From contig NZ_CP041405.1 in assembly GCF_007066085.1 (NCBI RefSeq), positions 1,612,001 through 1,676,000 on the forward strand: 64,000 nt of DNA, in the 5' to 3' direction. The notes below the pieces were generated by a model. That model was not told the DNA's origin. It was given only the letters and a program-made list of their open reading frames with translations, and did not search any database. Of the stretch, positions 1-8,374 are shown piece after piece. This DNA comes from Paenibacillus thiaminolyticus. GTDB lineage: Bacteria; Bacillota; Bacilli; Paenibacillales; Paenibacillaceae. Made by a program: the position numbers and the translations under genes. The first letter of the stretch is position 1; the number at the start of each line of letters is the position of its first letter.

Positions 1-452
1 ATCCACAATACGCCTTCCGACAGAATCACCTGAGTCTGAACGACCAAATGCAAGCTCATATACCCGCTTGGCTTCGGGTTTTGGATATAGTCTTTGATCT
101 GAATAACGCGAATGTCCTCCCGTTGTTCAATATGCTCCTTCATCATGTAGACGTCATCGATGAACGTCGTCACGATGCGAAGGCCGGCGATATCCCGAAT
201 CTCCTCCTGCACGATCTGCTGGTTGAACGGGATGTTTTTGCGTTCCATCTTTTTAAGCAGAGACAGCGGATCCTTAATTCTCCCCTTGATATGCTCGATA
301 GGGGAATATCCATGCCTTGTCTTCCATTCCAAATCAATGATCTGGAAATCGCTTTTCAGCTCATTCAGCGCCATTTGATATTGACGGAAAAACCCGCCCC
401 AATGCTTTTGCAGTGCTTCCAGTATTTCAAAGCGTCCAATCATCATATTCAT
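1..452 (-). CDS. Small alarmone synthetase, RelA/SpoT domain (partial)
   Basis: This predicted (p)ppGpp synthetase transfers pyrophosphate from ATP to GTP or GDP in the stringent response. The gene runs off the window edge, leaving about 150 N-terminal codons. Visible motifs are GYSPIEHIKGRIK, RDIAGLRIVTTF and KDYIQNPKPSGYMSLHLV, the last being the substrate-binding segment of the RelA_SpoT fold. The spacing and the motif set resemble B. subtilis YwaC (SasA/RelP) more than YjbM. The ATG at 452 follows a GGAGG box. No hydrolase domain precedes it, so this is a stand-alone synthetase. Seen: motifs and start. Inferred: class assignment. Confidence 0.85.
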   Translation of the reverse strand, partial: MNMMIGRFEILEALQKHWGGFFRQYQMALNELKSDFQIIDLEWKTRHGYSPIEHIKGRIKDPLSLLKKMERKNIPFNQQIVQEEIRDIAGLRIVTTFIDDVYMMKEHIEQREDIRVIQIKDYIQNPKPSGYMSLHLVVQTQVILSEGVLW

Positions 453-543
453 GCTGGTTCCTCCATTGCTGTTAGCCCTATATATTTCAGCTTACGCTAC
501 ACGGATTCGATTTTCAAATCGCCCGTTCGGCAGGACCTTGTGA

Positions 544-570
544 ACGAAAAAAACCGCCCTGGGAGGCGGC
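544..570 (-). terminator. Rho-independent terminator after the GNAT gene
   Basis: Read on the minus strand, a short GC-rich hairpin (arms CCGCC and GGCGG) is followed by a run of seven T. It lies about 35 bases past the acetyltransferase stop and separates that gene from the alarmone synthetase. Confidence 0.7.
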
Positions 571-603
571 TGAAAGGTCACCGGCTGCAAACGCGAGATG
601 AGG

Positions 604-1320
604 TCAAATGATGGTGAAATTAACTCCATATAAGGATAAAGCTAACTTTCGCGCCACGTGCTGGGATGACTGATTCTCTCCCAACGTGCTGTATAACGGC
701 CAAGCGTCCATCTCCCGCACCGCCTGTGCCCAGCCGGCAACAACGGCACCGGCATATCCCTTTCCACGATAGTTATCCAAAGTCTCCAGCCCCGCTTCAT
801 GCGCCCCGGATGCGATGCGAACGCTGCGGCAGATCGAGACCGCCCTGTTATCGCGCACGAGCGCTATGCAGGGCTGTGCATAGTCTATTTCCGAGGTCAG
901 CCATTCGAAACCGCCGTGCAGCAATTCGGTGCTATTTGTTCGCGTGATGCGGACGATCTCCCTTGTCGGCACGATGTCAGGAACAAGATAACAAGGCCCC
1001 ATCGTGAAGCGTTCGCCGTGAAGAAGGTTCATATACGCCTCACAATGTCGCGGCTTCGTGCGAAAGTCCCGGATGATCGGTTCGTCGGCGCATAATTCCT
1101 TCAGCTGCGCGACAAGCTTCTCCGGGACATCATGCCGAATCCGGCAGAGAGCCGAACCCTCGATGGTCCGTCCCAGGAAAAACCGGGGCGCAGGGGGCTG
1201 GCCGGGCCAGGGCTCGTTAATCGTGAGAAGCCGCATGTTCCGGTCATGCGTAAACATCGCCTCCGCATGCAATTCCATCAACTTATGGGCGGCAGGCTTG
1301 ATATTGTGCGGATAATTCAA
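604..1320 (-). CDS. GNAT family N-acetyltransferase
   Basis: A predicted acetyl-CoA-dependent N-acetyltransferase of unknown substrate. The C-terminal third holds the acetyl-CoA binding signature GLETLDNYRGKGYAGAVV, with the Q/RxxGxG/A-type loop, followed by an alpha/beta tail with SLGENQSS-like helix start. The N-terminal half (PWPGQPPAPRFFLGRT) is a separate lobe, as in larger GNAT proteins of about 240-270 residues. The TTG at 1320 is preferred because a CGGAGGG box lies 8 bases upstream; an upstream TTG at 1344 has no box at suitable distance. It gives 238 residues. It is monocistronic, with its own terminator. Confidence 0.75.
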   Translation of the reverse strand: MNYPHNIKPAAHKLMELHAEAMFTHDRNMRLLTINEPWPGQPPAPRFFLGRTIEGSALCRIRHDVPEKLVAQLKELCADEPIIRDFRTKPRHCEAYMNLLHGERFTMGPCYLVPDIVPTREIVRITRTNSTELLHGGFEWLTSEIDYAQPCIALVRDNRAVSICRSVRIASGAHEAGLETLDNYRGKGYAGAVVAGWAQAVREMDAWPLYSTLGENQSSQHVARKLALSLYGVNFTII

Positions 1321-1434
1321 GCTTACATCCCTCCGATCCTCCAAAATAAACGGGTTCCGTACGTTCGTCCGCTTCTATCATACCAAAAAATATCCAAACA
1401 TTGCACGGCAATGGTTGCTCTTGCAGCCCGAAAC

Positions 1435-1464
1435 ATAAAAAACAAGCGGGTGCTTCACCCGCTT
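1435..1464 (-). terminator. Terminator overlapping the CotS-like stop codon
   Basis: On the minus strand the arms AAGCGGGTG and CACCCGCTT enclose a 3-base loop and are followed by GTTTTTT. The stop codon of the upstream gene lies inside the hairpin, so the gene is terminated very tightly. Confidence 0.8.
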
Positions 1465-2495
1465 CCGATGTGGCCTTCCGTTCCATGTTCATCCCCTGAG
1501 CAATTAAGCGATTTCCCGCTTGCCGAACGCGCCAGCTCGCTGACGCGGCGGCCTCCCTCCCCCTGCATCCATTCCAGAAAAGGCATTTGCCGCTGGAACT
1601 GCCGCTTCCATTTCGCTGCCGGATCGGTCGCATAAGCCGCCTGGCAGAGGAAGAACAAGCTTACCCGAGAAAGCGCAGCAGGAAGAGCGCGAATCTCTTC
1701 GTCGGTCAGTTCCCCATAGCCTGATAAAAAGGCGGCATCGAACGTCTCCGCATATTGCGGGAGCAGCAAATAGATAACCCATAGCGCATAGGCCACGTCG
1801 AACAATCGGACGCCATGCTGCACGAAATCGAAGTCCATCACGCAATTGACATCGTTAACCAGATACCGCTGATTCCAAAAATGCCAATCGCCATGAACAA
1901 TGGAATGAGGCAGCATCGGTTCGGCTTCATCATATTGCTGTACAATCCGCTCCAGAAAATAGGACGCGCGGGACAACTCCTCGGCCGGGATGGCCGGCAG
2001 CGATCGAAGGTGACGGAACGTCTCGGCAAAATAATCGGTCGAACGATAAAATGACCATTCCGGAACTGGCCCCGGCTTCATATCCCGCAGCAGACGGTGG
2101 AACTTCCGCAGCATGCCTGCACTCGCCCGCACTTGCTGTTCCCGGCATTGGAAGCTTCTCCCCCGTACAAATGGGGTCACTTGAATTCGCTGGCCCTCAT
2201 CATACATGATGCTGGCTCCCTGCTCATCCTGTAACGGCCGCAGCACGGGAATTTCTTCTTCTGGCAAGGCATCCAGCAAGCCGGATACATATTGAAGATG
2301 TTCCTCACGAACCGAGGAATTGACAAAGCGAATGACGTAGCTTCCCATCGTCGTCCTGATTTTGACATTGACATTAAAAGAGCCCCGAAGTCTGATCGCT
2401 TCCCCCAGCAGATCGCCTAACGAAAAGTGACGGCAAACCCGTTCCACAGTGGTTCGGAAAGCATCGTTCACACCGATATCGAGGGATGCTCCCAT
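1455..2495 (-). CDS. CotS-family aminoglycoside-phosphotransferase-fold protein
   Basis: A protein of 346 residues with the APH/choline kinase fold. The catalytic loop IVHGDWHFWNQ (HGDxxxxN, Brenner motif) and the metal-binding VMDFDFVQHG are both intact, so phosphotransfer is possible. Length and motifs fit the CotS/YutH group of spore-coat-associated kinases. The ATG at 2495 sits 8 bases after a GAAGGAG box and one base after the stop of the kinase-like gene, so the two are translationally coupled; a GTG at 2504 is too close to the box. Context with glycosyltransferases suggests a role in spore-surface sugar assembly, which is inference. Substrate unknown. Confidence 0.7.
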   Translation of the reverse strand: MGASLDIGVNDAFRTTVERVCRHFSLGDLLGEAIRLRGSFNVNVKIRTTMGSYVIRFVNSSVREEHLQYVSGLLDALPEEEIPVLRPLQDEQGASIMYDEGQRIQVTPFVRGRSFQCREQQVRASAGMLRKFHRLLRDMKPGPVPEWSFYRSTDYFAETFRHLRSLPAIPAEELSRASYFLERIVQQYDEAEPMLPHSIVHGDWHFWNQRYLVNDVNCVMDFDFVQHGVRLFDVAYALWVIYLLLPQYAETFDAAFLSGYGELTDEEIRALPAALSRVSLFFLCQAAYATDPAAKWKRQFQRQMPFLEWMQGEGGRRVSELARSASGKSLNCSGDEHGTEGHIGSG

Positions 2496-2496
2496 T

Positions 2497-3036
2497 TCAA
2501 CCACTCCTTCTGATCAATTCATCCCAATCGCGCAGCCGTTCCGAGTCGAGGGCCTTGACATGTTCAAGGAACGAGTCCAGCAGATTCATTCTTCTGAGGC
2601 CCCTTGCCAGTACGAAGGGAACGGAGCAAGAACGGGTGTAGGCATGTACCAAGTCAATAATTTTCATCCTGCCGTCCCGATAGAAAAATAGGTGGAACAA
2701 GGCAAGGTCGATGCGGGTAAACTTCCTCTTTTTCATCTCGTCAAGGGTATCCAGAATCTGTGCCGCATCATCTCTAGTCAGGCGGCCTGTGCGGCGCAGC
2801 CGGGACTGCATCGTCTCCCCGTCCAAGTACTCCATAATGATATAATCCGCTCCGGCCTCATAGAGCTCCGGCAGAATCGGCGAGCCCTTTGCCCGGCAGT
2901 ATGCTTCACGTTCCAGTTCGGCGTACCGCGCCTTAGAATAGATTTTGACGCATCGATCAGCCGCAATCCGGTACACCGTCCCTTGCCGTCCGCTTCCTAT
3001 TTTTTCAGCATGGTCGGGCAAACGGTACTCCTTCAA
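2497..3036 (-). CDS. Small Ser/Thr-kinase-like protein
   Basis: A 179-residue protein with a compact protein-kinase fold. Visible are a glycine-rich loop (GSGRQGTVYRI), the ATP lysine in CVKIYS, a hinge-like IIMEYLDGE, and a degenerate catalytic loop in which RIDLALFH keeps the Asp but has His where Asn is expected, then IIDLVH in place of DFG. It resembles the short YrzF/YbdM type kinases of spore formers. The TTG at 3036 is favoured, with GAGAGGTGA just upstream; a GTG at 3045 would overlap that box. It is first in a two-gene operon with the CotS-like gene. Whether it is catalytically active is uncertain. Confidence 0.65.
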   Translation of the reverse strand: MKEYRLPDHAEKIGSGRQGTVYRIAADRCVKIYSKARYAELEREAYCRAKGSPILPELYEAGADYIIMEYLDGETMQSRLRRTGRLTRDDAAQILDTLDEMKKRKFTRIDLALFHLFFYRDGRMKIIDLVHAYTRSCSVPFVLARGLRRMNLLDSFLEHVKALDSERLRDWDELIRRSG

Positions 3037-3216
3037 TGATGTCACCTCTCTGCATGCAGACTCTGATGCAATATATTCATTGGCTCTCGAAAAAGTAGAT
3101 AGTCAATGGCGGAAAAGGAATATCATTCGTAAAAATCCACGAGTGTACATGTCACTTTTGTTCCTATGACATATGTATGAAATATACGCTAACCCTTCTA
3201 TAAAGGGCGTGAATCG

Positions 3217-4509
3217 ATGCAAAAAAGCAAACGGGCGCTGACCGTCAAGAAAAAAACGGGAAGACGTGCACATTCCTCGAGGAGTCGAACCCGCAAACGG
3301 ACAGGAATGGCCAGCCCCGCTGCCCTTCATCCAGTACCTGCCGATATCTCTCCCGTCCCTTCCCCTACATTATGGCCGCTGCGCATCTTGATGGTCATCG
3401 ATCAATTCAATATCGGAGGAACAGAGACGTATACGCTCTCGTTGACAAGAGAGCTCATCCGTCAGGGTGCGTTCGTGGCTGTTGCCGGCAAGAGAGGGAA
3501 GCTATTGGATTCCTTTGTCGGTCTCGGATGTCCGTACTATGAGATTGATTTCGTACAGGATAATTTCGAGCCTGACGCGGTGAACCGGATCGAGCATTTG
3601 AACGTGCTGAAAATGGTTATCCATACGGAACGAATCCACGTTGTGCACGCCCATCAGATTCCTTCTGGCGAACTGGCATGGAAGGCGGCCGAGCACATGA
3701 ACGTCCCTTTTATCTTTACCGTTCATGGTTGCTATTACGATGGCCTTGTCATGGAGAGGATGCAGGCCGGCACGACCTTCATCAGCGTCAGCCCTGTGGT
3801 GCAACGCATGCTGCGCCTTCATGGCGTTGAGTCGCAGACCGTCCCCAACGGAGTCGATGTGGCCGAGTACAACGCCTACAATCCAATGTACCGGCAATAC
3901 TTGCGCAAGAGGCTCGGGATACCGAATCATGCCTTTGTCGTATTATATGCCGGACGTCTGTCCTGGGAGAAGGCGGATATATGCGAGGAATCGATTCGCA
4001 CGGTGGCAGCACTGCGCAGATCGGGGAGCTCTCCGTTAATGCTCATGATAGTAGGCGGCGGCCGAGACCAGGAAAAGGTAGCGGAGCTCGCGGAGCGAGA
4101 GCGGCAGTTGGCCGGAGAACCGTTTATCATTTTTCCGGGAGAAGTATTGAATATGAGAGCCTGCTACGCCATCAGTGATTGTGTAATCGGAACCGGCCGT
4201 ATCGGGCTGGAGGCTATGGCCTGCCTGCGCCCTCTTATATCCGCCGGAAGCCGAGGGTTCCTCGGTGTCATCGACGCCAGCAAATATGATCAGGCGTGGG
4301 ATTGCTGGTTCGGAGATCACCATTCAGAGCAGCCCGTATCGAGAGAACTGCTGATGGCTCATATTCAGCAGATTCGGCAGATGGGAAGCGAAGAGCTAAG
4401 CGAGCTGGTGCAGTCCGGAAGGTCCTTCGTAACGGAGCGATTCCATGTCTCCCAAGCGGCAAGCCGGATGCTGGATATTTACCGCCAGCTGGTTCTGCCT
4501 GTGATATGA
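3217..4509 (+). CDS. GT4 glycosyltransferase with a basic N-terminal tail
   Basis: A retaining GT-B glycosyltransferase of 430 residues. After about 50 residues rich in Lys, Arg and Ser comes the donor-fold start LRILMVIDQFNIGGTETY, then VPNGVDVAEYN, VLYAGRLSWEKA and an EX7E-like segment near GRIGLEAMACLRPLI. The core matches GT4 enzymes of the CotSA type. The basic tail is absent from typical family members and has no signal peptide, so it may be a coat-targeting or polyanion-binding arm (inference). It is divergent from the kinase pair and is followed 28 bases later by the Arg-tailed CotS-like gene. Confidence 0.8.
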   Translation: MQKSKRALTVKKKTGRRAHSSRSRTRKRTGMASPAALHPVPADISPVPSPTLWPLRILMVIDQFNIGGTETYTLSLTRELIRQGAFVAVAGKRGKLLDSFVGLGCPYYEIDFVQDNFEPDAVNRIEHLNVLKMVIHTERIHVVHAHQIPSGELAWKAAEHMNVPFIFTVHGCYYDGLVMERMQAGTTFISVSPVVQRMLRLHGVESQTVPNGVDVAEYNAYNPMYRQYLRKRLGIPNHAFVVLYAGRLSWEKADICEESIRTVAALRRSGSSPLMLMIVGGGRDQEKVAELAERERQLAGEPFIIFPGEVLNMRACYAISDCVIGTGRIGLEAMACLRPLISAGSRGFLGVIDASKYDQAWDCWFGDHHSEQPVSRELLMAHIQQIRQMGSEELSELVQSGRSFVTERFHVSQAASRMLDIYRQLVLPVI

Positions 4510-4537
4510 CTTACTAACGATGATGGAGGGAAAGCCG

Positions 4538-6181
4538 TTGGAACAATATCAAATTGGCCCCTGGGAACATCTGGTTCATACCGTTCCGCCCGGAACGATA
4601 CTGGAACAATATGTGCCCCCTGAAGTGGAGGAAGTAGCACGGCATGTCATGAACCAATATGACATGCAGGTCAGCGGCATGGTGCTGATTACATCGAAGC
4701 CGGACAAAGGCGGGGCAATCTGGCGAATCGATACCGACAAAGGTCCCCGAAGTCTCAAGGTGCTGCACCGCGTTCCTGCCCGCAGCCTGTTCAGTATCGG
4801 CGCACAGCAGTATCTGGTCGATCAAGGCGCGCGCGTGCCTGCCCTGATTCCAACGACGGCGAATGAGAATTACGTGGAAGCCGGGGGCAAGCTCTGGATT
4901 GTAACGGACTGGATCGAACAGATGCAGCCTGTATCCAAAATCGATCTGGAAGGCGCCGCCACACTTTGTTATGGACTTGGCGAATTCCACCGTCTGTCCA
5001 AGGGGTATGTTCCTCCCGCACGGGCAGGCAAATCCTCCCGATTGTACACATGGCCGAAATACTATGAAAAAATTATTGCCAAGATCGGGTGGTTCCGCGA
5101 TATTGCCAACGCCTACGATGAATTCCCGGCGAGCCAGCAACTGCTCGGCGTCGTCGATGAATTCGAGAGACAAGCGCGGGATGCGCTGGAACGGCTGCAT
5201 GCCTCCAAGTATGTCAGCATGACGGCAATGGGAGAGCCGCATTGGGGTCTCGTTCACCAAGACTATGGATGGTCGAACGGCCAAATGGGACCCGGCGGCA
5301 TCTGGGTCATTGATTTGGACGGCGTCGCCTATGACTTCCCGTTCCGTGACCTGCGGAAGCTGATCACAAGCACGATGGACGATATGGGCATATGGGATAT
5401 GGCCTGGATTCGGGGAATGATCGGCGCCTACCACGAGGCGAATCCGATGGATCGGGAGATGTTCGAGCTCCTCTGCCTGGATATGGCTTTCCCGAATGAA
5501 TTCTACAAGCATGTCAAGGAAGTCGTGTTCGATCCGGTGACCTTCCTCTCCATGGAACTGGAACCGATATTGCAGCGGGTGCTTGCGACCGAGAATACGA
5601 AGTGGCAAGCCTTGGCGGAACTGGCCGCCGATGCCGATCAGTATGTGCCTGGCGATTATAGCACGCCGGCTCCGGCAGCTTCGTGGCGCATGGCGCTCCC
5701 GAATTCCGTCTTGAATGGAGAGGCGCTGCCGCTCATCGAGGTTCCCGCCTTCCCGCATCCGGAGCCTCCTCCAGCGATGACGGACAGCGGGACTGATGCG
5801 GTGGAGGCGCATGCGGAGACACAGGAAGCCGTCTCGGGCGAGCCTTCCATCCCTGTGGCAGTGGCTGCCGAACCGGCACCTGCTGCAGCCGAGTCTGCTG
5901 CTCATTCTGCCGCCCCCGAACCCGCAGCTAATAAGCCTGACACGGCTCCGGCCCCGATGTGGCCGCGGGAGACCGGAACGACCCGTCGCCGGAGAAGAAG
6001 GGGACGCCGTCGTCGCGCTTCCGCCGGCAGGAAGCGCCCGTCCTGGAGGAGGGGCTCGCTTCGCCGCAAGCGGCGGTTCAGCGCTGCGCGTATCCGCCGT
6101 AAGAAGATGATCCGGTTAGCGCGCCGGCATCGGATCGCTCGCTATTCTCGCAGGAAGTCCCGTTTCGGCCAGACTGCCTAA
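4538..6181 (+). CDS. CotS-family spore coat protein with poly-arginine tail
   Basis: Residues 1 to about 370 form an APH-fold domain with LVHQDYGWSNGQ (HxDxxxxN), the metal site IWVIDLDGVAYDF and RDLRKL, as in the CotS family. A Pro/Ala/Glu linker of about 100 residues follows, and the last 65 residues are roughly half Arg or Lys, with several runs of five Arg-type residues. CotS is usually about 350 residues, so the C-terminal 180 are an addition. The TTG at 4538 is chosen because GGAGGG lies 7 bases upstream; ATGs at 4520 and 4523 overlap the box. It lies between two GT4 genes, as cotS adjoins cotSA in B. subtilis. The Arg tail may bind polyanions or be a phosphorylation target. Confidence 0.75.
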   Translation: MEQYQIGPWEHLVHTVPPGTILEQYVPPEVEEVARHVMNQYDMQVSGMVLITSKPDKGGAIWRIDTDKGPRSLKVLHRVPARSLFSIGAQQYLVDQGARVPALIPTTANENYVEAGGKLWIVTDWIEQMQPVSKIDLEGAATLCYGLGEFHRLSKGYVPPARAGKSSRLYTWPKYYEKIIAKIGWFRDIANAYDEFPASQQLLGVVDEFERQARDALERLHASKYVSMTAMGEPHWGLVHQDYGWSNGQMGPGGIWVIDLDGVAYDFPFRDLRKLITSTMDDMGIWDMAWIRGMIGAYHEANPMDREMFELLCLDMAFPNEFYKHVKEVVFDPVTFLSMELEPILQRVLATENTKWQALAELAADADQYVPGDYSTPAPAASWRMALPNSVLNGEALPLIEVPAFPHPEPPPAMTDSGTDAVEAHAETQEAVSGEPSIPVAVAAEPAPAAAESAAHSAAPEPAANKPDTAPAPMWPRETGTTRRRRRRGRRRRASAGRKRPSWRRGSLRRKRRFSAARIRRKKMIRLARRHRIARYSRRKSRFGQTA

Positions 6182-6201
6182 GACAGGAGGAAGCATACAG
6201 C

Positions 6202-7344
6202 ATGAATGTATTAATGATCTGTACGGAAAAGCTCCCTGTCCCTAATATTAGAGGCGGGGCTATCCAAACTTATATTGGCGGAGTAGCTCCGCAACTGAGC
6301 CAGCATCACCGTCTGACCATTCTTGGAAGGGCAGATCCTGAACTGCCGGATGCCGAAGTCGCAGACGGAATACGATATGTCCGCGTTCCGTCTGACGGCA
6401 TGTTCGAATTGTATGCGGAAGGAGTTATCGGCTTCCTCTCCCAACAAGGGGAGCATTACGATATCATTCATATTTTCAACCGTCCGCGCCTCGTTCTCCC
6501 GGTTCGCAGCGCAGCGCCCGCTTCCCGGATTATTCTCAGCATGCACAATGACATGTTCCACCCAGCCAAGATTCATCCGGAGGAAGGCAGCGCCGTCGTC
6601 GAACAGACGGAGCGGATCATTACGATCAGCAATTATATCGGACAGGAAATATGCAGATACCAACCGCATGCCGCGCCGAAGCTGCGCACGGTATACTCCG
6701 GCGTAGACCTGTCTCTCTTCGCGCCGTGGATGGAATCCAGCTACGCCCGCAACGAGCGGAACAGCCTGCGCTCCCAGAACCAGCTGGAATCGAAGAAAGT
6801 CATCCTGTTCGTCGGCAGGCTGTCGCGCAACAAAGGACCGCATGTGCTGGTCAGGGCCATGTCCCATCTCAAGCATTCAGATGCCGCTCTGGTCGTCGTG
6901 GGCGGTGCTTGGTACAGCGACAATAAGGTCAGCGATTATATCGCTTATGTCCGCGCTCTGGCCGCCCGCTCTCCTCTTCCCGTTATTACGACCGGATATG
7001 TTCAGTCCGGCGACATCCACCGCTGGTTCTGCGCAGCCGACGTATTCGTGTGCACCTCGATCTGGGATGAACCGCTGGCGAGAGTTCATTACGAAGCGAT
7101 GGCTGCCGGGCTTCCCTTCTTGACGACGGCCCGCGGCGGCAATCCCGAAGTATTGCTGAATGACAACGGCATGCTCATTACCGATCCGGAAAATCCGATC
7201 GAGTACGCCGAGAAGCTGAACCATCTCCTCTCCAATATGGATGCCAGCCGGCAGATGGGGCTGCGGGGCCGGCGGATTGCCGAACAACGGTTCATCTGGC
7301 CGCGCGTTGCTCAAGAGATACTGGAGGTATGGAACGGTCAATAA
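6202..7344 (+). CDS. cotSA: CotSA-like GT4 glycosyltransferase
   Basis: A 380-residue GT-B enzyme, the usual CotSA length. The N-terminus MICTEKLPVPNIRGGAIQTY is very close to the CotSA start. Further motifs are VYSGVDLSLFAPW, ILFVGRLSRNKGPHVLVRAM (donor-domain phosphate loop) and EPLARVHYEAMAAGLPFL (EX7E catalytic pair). It is expected to add a sugar to a spore-surface glycan in the mother cell. AGGAGG lies 8-10 bases before ATG. It is last in the plus-strand run and ends at a strong terminator shared with the convergent sugar-nucleotide operon. Confidence 0.85.
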   Translation: MNVLMICTEKLPVPNIRGGAIQTYIGGVAPQLSQHHRLTILGRADPELPDAEVADGIRYVRVPSDGMFELYAEGVIGFLSQQGEHYDIIHIFNRPRLVLPVRSAAPASRIILSMHNDMFHPAKIHPEEGSAVVEQTERIITISNYIGQEICRYQPHAAPKLRTVYSGVDLSLFAPWMESSYARNERNSLRSQNQLESKKVILFVGRLSRNKGPHVLVRAMSHLKHSDAALVVVGGAWYSDNKVSDYIAYVRALAARSPLPVITTGYVQSGDIHRWFCAADVFVCTSIWDEPLARVHYEAMAAGLPFLTTARGGNPEVLLNDNGMLITDPENPIEYAEKLNHLLSNMDASRQMGLRGRRIAEQRFIWPRVAQEILEVWNGQ

Positions 7345-7350
7345 CGAACA

Positions 7351-7385
7351 GACAGGCGCCGAAGGAAGCTCGGCGCCTGTCTTTA
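7351..7385. terminator. Bidirectional terminator between convergent sugar operons
   Basis: Twelve-base arms GACAGGCGCCGA and TCGGCGCCTGTC enclose a 7-base loop. A short T run follows on the plus strand. Both the cotSA-like gene and the epimerase gene end at it. Confidence 0.75.
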
Positions 7386-8330
7386 TGGATATAGTTGCCG
7401 GAGCGCCTCTATCTCCGCCGCCAATCCCGCTTGGAGACTAACGCGCGGATGATAGCCCAGCAGAGACTCCGCCTTCGCGATGTCGGCCCAAGTATGGCGG
7501 GGTTCCCCGTACGTGTCTCCCGCATACTGTATAGCGGCCTTCTGTTGAAGCAGTTCCTCCAGCAGCATGATGCAGGTCTTCACGGATGCCCGCTCCCTGC
7601 CGCCAATGTTCAATATCTCGCCGCGAATTCCATCCGCAGAGACCGCGGCGGCAATCCCCTCGACGCAATCCGATACATACGTGAAATCACGGGTCTGGCT
7701 TCCGTCGCCATACAACGTAATCGGATCTCCCTGCAGCAGTTGACGGATGAAGCGGTGAAAGGCCATATCCGGCCGCTGTCTCGGCCCATATACGGTAAAG
7801 AAGCGAAGCACCGTGACCGGAATGCCGTCATTGTGCAAATAGACGCGGCACAGCTGCTCTCCCGTTAATTTGCTAACGCCATACGGGGATAACGGCTCCG
7901 TCTTGGCGCTCTCGTCGACTCGCCCGCTCTGCTCGCCGTAGACGGAAGAGGTCGACGCATAAATAAACTTGCGCACCGGATGCTGCTTGCAACCTTCCAG
8001 CAAGCGCTGCGTCGCCACGATGTTATGTGCGGCATAAGCCGAGAATTCGGGGCCCCAGCTTGATCGTACCCCGGGCATCCCCGCCAGATGGCAGACCACA
8101 TCAACACCATCCAGCAGCTCCATCATCGGCGCATTCAGCAGGTCGATCTCATGGAAGATGAAGCGCGGATGACCCTGCAAGGCCTGAAGATTAAGCTGCC
8201 GATTCCGGCGGGGAGTCGATGATTCGATCAGTCCGTCAACGCCGATGACATGTGTCTGCTCGTCCTGGAGCAGCCTCTCGCAGAGATGAGAGCCGATGAA
8301 TCCGGCAGCTCCCGTAACTAAAATGTTCAC
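7383..8330 (-). CDS. NAD-dependent sugar-nucleotide epimerase
   Basis: A short-chain dehydrogenase-type epimerase of 315 residues. It has the NAD loop TGAAGFIGSHL, the catalytic Ser/Thr in ASTSSVYG and the YxxxK pair in PYGVSKLTGE, followed by RFFTVYGPRQRPDMAF. This set fits UDP-glucose or UDP-glucuronate 4-epimerases. The GTG at 8330 has GGAGGGGG 7 bases upstream; the longer open frame has no box. It lies 44 bases after the UDP-glucose dehydrogenase stop. In that context UDP-GlcA to UDP-GalA conversion is the most economical guess, but the substrate cannot be fixed from sequence alone. Confidence 0.8.
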   Translation of the reverse strand: MNILVTGAAGFIGSHLCERLLQDEQTHVIGVDGLIESSTPRRNRQLNLQALQGHPRFIFHEIDLLNAPMMELLDGVDVVCHLAGMPGVRSSWGPEFSAYAAHNIVATQRLLEGCKQHPVRKFIYASTSSVYGEQSGRVDESAKTEPLSPYGVSKLTGEQLCRVYLHNDGIPVTVLRFFTVYGPRQRPDMAFHRFIRQLLQGDPITLYGDGSQTRDFTYVSDCVEGIAAAVSADGIRGEILNIGGRERASVKTCIMLLEELLQQKAAIQYAGDTYGEPRHTWADIAKAESLLGYHPRVSLQAGLAAEIEALRQLYP

Positions 8331-8374
8331 AATACGTCCCCCTCCGTTGTGATGAGACAACCATGAGGAAGTCC

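Noticed and set aside
4514..5905. Long minus-strand open frame of 463 codons
   Set aside because: It lies wholly opposite the CotS-like gene, has no ribosome site and reads as His/Arg-rich noise typical of antisense frames in GC-rich genes.
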